From NCBI RefSeq assembly GCF_030295385.1, contig NZ_AP027079.1, forward strand, positions 682,001 to 746,000: 64,000 bases of DNA, read 5' to 3'. Origin of the DNA: Geothrix oryzae (GTDB lineage: Bacteria > Acidobacteriota > Holophagae > Holophagales > Holophagaceae). A program made the position numbers and the translations under genes. Positions 61,100 to 64,000 of the stretch are shown here, piece by piece (position 1 is the first letter of the stretch; every line of letters begins with the position of its first letter). The notes beneath the pieces are model-generated. The model saw only the letters and a program-made list of their open reading frames with translations. It did no database searches and had not been told where the DNA came from.

Positions 61100-63712
61100 T
61101 CAGCCCAGCAGCGCCTTCACCTGGTGGAGGCGCTGCTCTTTTTCCTCGGCCTGACCGCGCAGCTTGGCCACGGCAGCCTCGGGCGCCTTGGTGACGAAGC
61201 TGTCGTCGGCCAGGCGGGCGCGCAGGGGTTCGAGTTCCTTCTCGAGCTTGGCCAACTCCTTTTCGAGCTTGGCCTTTTCGGCGGCGGGATCCTTGAGGCC
61301 CGCCAGCTCCAGGGCCACGGCTCCTCCCGCCACCACGGCCACGGCGCGCGTGGGCGAGGCGATGTCCCCCAGGGTGAAGGCCACCGATTCCAGCCGGGCG
61401 ATGGATTTCAGGGCCTCGGCAAAGGGCTCCAGCTCGGTGATGGAACAGAGCGCCGGCACCCGCTTGGCGGGATCCACGCCCTGCTCGGCCTTGAGACGAA
61501 GGATGGCCGACAGCACTTCCTGGAACCGGGGGATGATGGCGGCGTCGCCGCCGCGGATCTGGAGGATCTTCTCGTCCACGGGCCAGGAGCGCTGGGCCAG
61601 GAGGCGCGGCTCTCCCGCGGGCAGGCGCCCGTCCATCATCGCCTCGTGGATCTCCTCGGTCAGGAAGGGCACGAAGGGATGCAGGGCCCGGAGCAGGAGG
61701 TCGAGGAAGTGGAGGATGGTGGCCTTCTGGCCCTTGGTTCCGCTCTGGAGCTGCACCTTGGCCAGCTCGATGTAGGTGGCGCAGAAATCATCCCAGACCA
61801 GGTGGTAGAGGCGGTCCGCCGCCTCGTGGAATCGGAAGGCCTCGATGGCTTCCGTGATGGAGGTGAGTTCCTCCCGCAGCCTCCCCACCATCCAGAATTC
61901 GGCTTCACCGAATTCCGGCGCCGTATCCAGCGTGATGGACTCATCCAGGTTCATCTGCACGAACCGTGAAGCGTTCCACAGCTTGTTGCAGAAGTTCCGG
62001 CTGGCCTCGAGGCGCGCGGTGCTCATGGCGATGTCCGTGCCCGGCGCGGCCATGATGGCCAGCGAGAAGCGAAGGGCGTCCGTGCCGTACTCCTCCATCA
62101 CCTCCAGGGGGTCGATGACATTGCCCTTGGTCTTGCTCATTTTCTGGCCGCTGGCGTCGCGCACGAGGCTATTGAAGTAGACCTTGCGGAAGGGCACCTC
62201 GCCCATCCAGGTGAGGCCCGCCATGGCCATGCGCGCCACCCAGAAGAACAGGATGTCGTAGCCCGTGATGAGCACGCTGGTGGGGTAGTAGCGCTTCAGC
62301 TCTTCGGTTTCATCGGGCCAGCCGAAGACGCTGAAGGGCCACAGGGCCGAGCTGAACCAGGTGTCCAAGGTGTCCGGGTCCTGCTTCAGTTCGCCTGCTC
62401 CGCACGCGCAGCAGGCGGAGGGCCGCTCCATCTCCACATGGAGTTCCCCGCAGGATGCGCAGGTCCAGGCCGGGATGCGGTGGCCCCAGACCAGCTGGCG
62501 GCTGATGCACCAGTCCTGGATGTTGGTGAGCCAGTGGTTCCACACGGCCGTGTGGTGCTCGGGCGTGAACTGGATGGCGCCGGAGTTGACGGCGTCGAGC
62601 GCCTTGGCGGCGGCATCTTTGACATCCATGAACCACTGCTCGCTGACCAGCGGCTCCAGCACGGCGCCGCTACGGTCGCTGAGGCTGATCTTGTGGGTGT
62701 AGTCCTCCACCTTCACGAGGAAGCCCTGTTCCTCCAGATCCGCCACCACGCGCTTGCGGGCCTCGAAGCGGTCCAGGCCCGCATAGGCCCCGGCGGCGGC
62801 GGTCATCTTGGCGTCGAAACCGATGATGGTGATGGACTCCAGCTTCAGGCGCTGGCCCGCGGCGAAGTCGTTGGGATCGTGGGCCGGCGTCACCTTCACG
62901 CAGCCCGTGCCGAAGGCGGGATCCACGAAGCTGTCGGCCACCACCGGGATCTGGCGGCCCGTGAGCGGATGGTTCATGAGCTTGCCGATCATGCCCTGGT
63001 AGCGCGCGTCATCGGGATGCACGGCCACGGCCGTATCGCCCAGCATGGTCTCAGGCCGGGTGGTGGCGACGACCACATCGCCGCTGCCATCGGCCAGGGG
63101 GTAGCGCAGGTGCCAGAGCTTGCCGCGACGCTCCTCGTATTTCACTTCCAGGTCGCTGAGGGCGGTCTGCAGGGCCGGATCCCACTGGATCATGCGGGGG
63201 CCGCGGTAGATGCGGCCGGCCTTGTAGCTTTCCACGAAGACCTTGCGCACGGCCTTGTTGAGGGAGGGGTCCAGCGTGAAGCGGTTGCGGGTCCAGTCCA
63301 CGGAGCAGCCCAGGCGCTTCAGCTGGTGCTCGATGGCGCCCTGGTTCTTCTCCTTCCAGTCCCAGATGCGCTTTTCGAAGGCATCCCGGCCCAGCTGGTG
63401 GCGGTCCGTGCCTTCGGCCTTCAGTTGGCGCTCAACCATCATCTGCGTGGCGATGCCCGCGTGGTCCGTGCCGGGCACCCAGAGGGCGTCGAAGCCCTGG
63501 GCCCGCTTGAAGCGCGTGAGCACATCGTGGAGCGTGTTCACCAGGGCATGGCCCATGTGCAGGTTGCCCGTGATGTTGGGCGGCGGGATCACGATGGACC
63601 AGGGCGCCTTGCCGCTGGCGGGAGCGGCCTCGAAGGCCCTGGATTCTTCCCAGACCTCGTACCAGCGCGTCTGCGCCGTCCTGAAGTCGAAAGCCTTGTC
63701 CATCTCTCGCAT
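61100..63712 (-). CDS. valS: Valine--tRNA ligase
   Basis: An 870-residue class-I aminoacyl-tRNA synthetase that charges tRNA-Val and edits Thr-tRNA-Val. HIGH motif: PPPNITGNLHMGHALV; editing CP1 domain: STTRPETMLGDTAV-like TTRPETMLGDTAVAVHP; zinc-type Cys pairs in CASCGELHVE and CCACGAGEL; KMSKT motif; C-terminal tRNA-binding arm is a coiled coil (KLEKELAKLEKELEPLRARL). ATG at MREMDK has AAGG six bases before it; adjoining in-frame ATGs differ by two or three codons. Confidence 0.96.
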   Translation of the reverse strand: MREMDKAFDFRTAQTRWYEVWEESRAFEAAPASGKAPWSIVIPPPNITGNLHMGHALVNTLHDVLTRFKRAQGFDALWVPGTDHAGIATQMMVERQLKAEGTDRHQLGRDAFEKRIWDWKEKNQGAIEHQLKRLGCSVDWTRNRFTLDPSLNKAVRKVFVESYKAGRIYRGPRMIQWDPALQTALSDLEVKYEERRGKLWHLRYPLADGSGDVVVATTRPETMLGDTAVAVHPDDARYQGMIGKLMNHPLTGRQIPVVADSFVDPAFGTGCVKVTPAHDPNDFAAGQRLKLESITIIGFDAKMTAAAGAYAGLDRFEARKRVVADLEEQGFLVKVEDYTHKISLSDRSGAVLEPLVSEQWFMDVKDAAAKALDAVNSGAIQFTPEHHTAVWNHWLTNIQDWCISRQLVWGHRIPAWTCASCGELHVEMERPSACCACGAGELKQDPDTLDTWFSSALWPFSVFGWPDETEELKRYYPTSVLITGYDILFFWVARMAMAGLTWMGEVPFRKVYFNSLVRDASGQKMSKTKGNVIDPLEVMEEYGTDALRFSLAIMAAPGTDIAMSTARLEASRNFCNKLWNASRFVQMNLDESITLDTAPEFGEAEFWMVGRLREELTSITEAIEAFRFHEAADRLYHLVWDDFCATYIELAKVQLQSGTKGQKATILHFLDLLLRALHPFVPFLTEEIHEAMMDGRLPAGEPRLLAQRSWPVDEKILQIRGGDAAIIPRFQEVLSAILRLKAEQGVDPAKRVPALCSITELEPFAEALKSIARLESVAFTLGDIASPTRAVAVVAGGAVALELAGLKDPAAEKAKLEKELAKLEKELEPLRARLADDSFVTKAPEAAVAKLRGQAEEKEQRLHQVKALLG

Positions 63713-63739
63713 TGCCATCCTTGTCTTGGCCTTTCCCGG

Positions 63740-63766
63740 CTCCAAATCGGCGTGGCCGATTTGGAG
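63740..63766 (-). promoter_or_regulatory. Perfect 12-base hairpin in the valS leader
   Basis: Arms CTCCAAATCGGC / GCCGATTTGGAG with a three-base loop, ending 27 bases before the valS ATG. There is no T-tract after it, and no T-box sequence is seen; it may be a translation-control or RNA-stability element. Confidence 0.6.
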
Positions 63767-63878
63767 TAGGTGATATGGGACTTCCTAGGATCAGCCAGCC
63801 CAATGGGCCAGTTTACCCGTGGAAGGAGAAGGCTTCCAGGCGGGGAAGCCGGGGAGTCGGCCGTCGTCATAAATACGA

Positions 63879-63893
63879 TATGATGGTCATCAT
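63879..63893 (+). promoter_or_regulatory. -10 box overlapped by an inverted repeat
   Basis: TATGAT (63879-63884) lies in the left arm of the inverted repeat ATGATG-GT-CATCAT (63880-63893), 27 bases before the last gene. This is how a repressor site would lie. No -35 box is evident. Confidence 0.4.
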
Positions 63894-63919
63894 TCGTCCA
63901 TGACGGGACGGGAGGCCTC

Positions 63920-64000
63920 ATGAATCCTCGTCGGATCGCCGCTTTGGGGGTGCTAGGCCTCCTGGTTGCAGGGATCTGCGCCGGGCAGGAGCGGCCGCTG
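63920..64000 (+). CDS. Secreted protein, N-terminal fragment
   Basis: The first 27 codons, cut by the window end. GGGAGG lies four bases before the ATG. The peptide is a typical Sec signal: MNPRRIAALGVLGLLVAG followed by ICAGQE, with a likely cleavage after CAG. Nothing can be said about the mature protein. Confidence 0.7.
   Translation, partial: MNPRRIAALGVLGLLVAGICAGQERPL

Noticed and set aside
63713-63800. T-box riboswitch before valS
   Set aside because: No T-box sequence, specifier loop or terminator with T-tract is visible; only a simple hairpin.

Overview
The window is GC-rich, densely coded chromosomal DNA from a motile Gram-negative bacterium. An outer-membrane BamA/TamA-type assembly protein, several lipoproteins with lipoboxes, a putative porin-like protein, polar-type flagellar regulators (FlhF, FlhG) and apparent sigma-54 flagellar promoters all point that way. 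The gene mix and the very high GC third positions resemble Holophagae-type Acidobacteriota (Geothrix/Holophaga relatives), but that assignment is an inference from general knowledge and was not tested by alignment. I saw no rRNA, CRISPR array, prophage or insertion sequence.

Layout. 1-5.1 kb: a truncated FG-GAP-type lipoprotein, an AtuA-family protein, and a three-gene YIP1 / periplasmic adaptor / FtsX-type permease operon with no ATPase beside it. 5.1-26.1 kb: metabolic and envelope genes in short mixed-strand units: ornithine aminotransferase, a MOSC protein, an MFS transporter, a rhodanese, a TlpA-like thioredoxin, a Sel1 protein, purF, miaA, a sigma-54 activator, a Ser/Thr kinase-TPR protein, plsC, and the di-iron repair protein Ric. 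26.2-30.2 kb: an enlarged GlmS paralogue, yidD and ispG.

30.3-41.2 kb: a continuous twelve-gene flagellar operon on the minus strand, flgB-flgC-fliE-fliF-fliG-fliH-fliI-fliJ-motE-like-fliK-flgD-flgE. It starts behind a good -24/-12 promoter and ends at a 10-bp GC hairpin. 41.4-44.8 kb: a STAS-domain protein and a large BamA/TamA-type protein on the plus strand. 44.8-45.7 kb: a tRNA-Val(GAC) with promoter and terminator, a partial duplicate of its 3' end, and two tandem tiny single-span membrane proteins. 45.7-50.9 kb: canonical glmS, a putative outer-membrane beta-barrel protein, a MocR-type regulator whose PLP lysine is missing, and a small lipoprotein.

51.0-58.2 kb: a second flagellar operon on the minus strand, flhA-flhF-flhG-fliA-fliM-fliN/fliY, also behind a -24/-12 element. 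Together the two operons supply the rod/hook start, MS ring, switch, export ATPase complex, export gate FlhA, placement/number control (FlhF/FlhG) and sigma-28. The filament, stator and remaining export-gate genes (fliP, fliQ, fliR, flhB) lie elsewhere. 58.3-64 kb: YraN, a GNAT acetyltransferase, small proteins, a DnaQ-like exonuclease, a zinc-ribbon protein, valS with a perfect 12-bp leader hairpin, and the start of a secreted protein cut by the window end.
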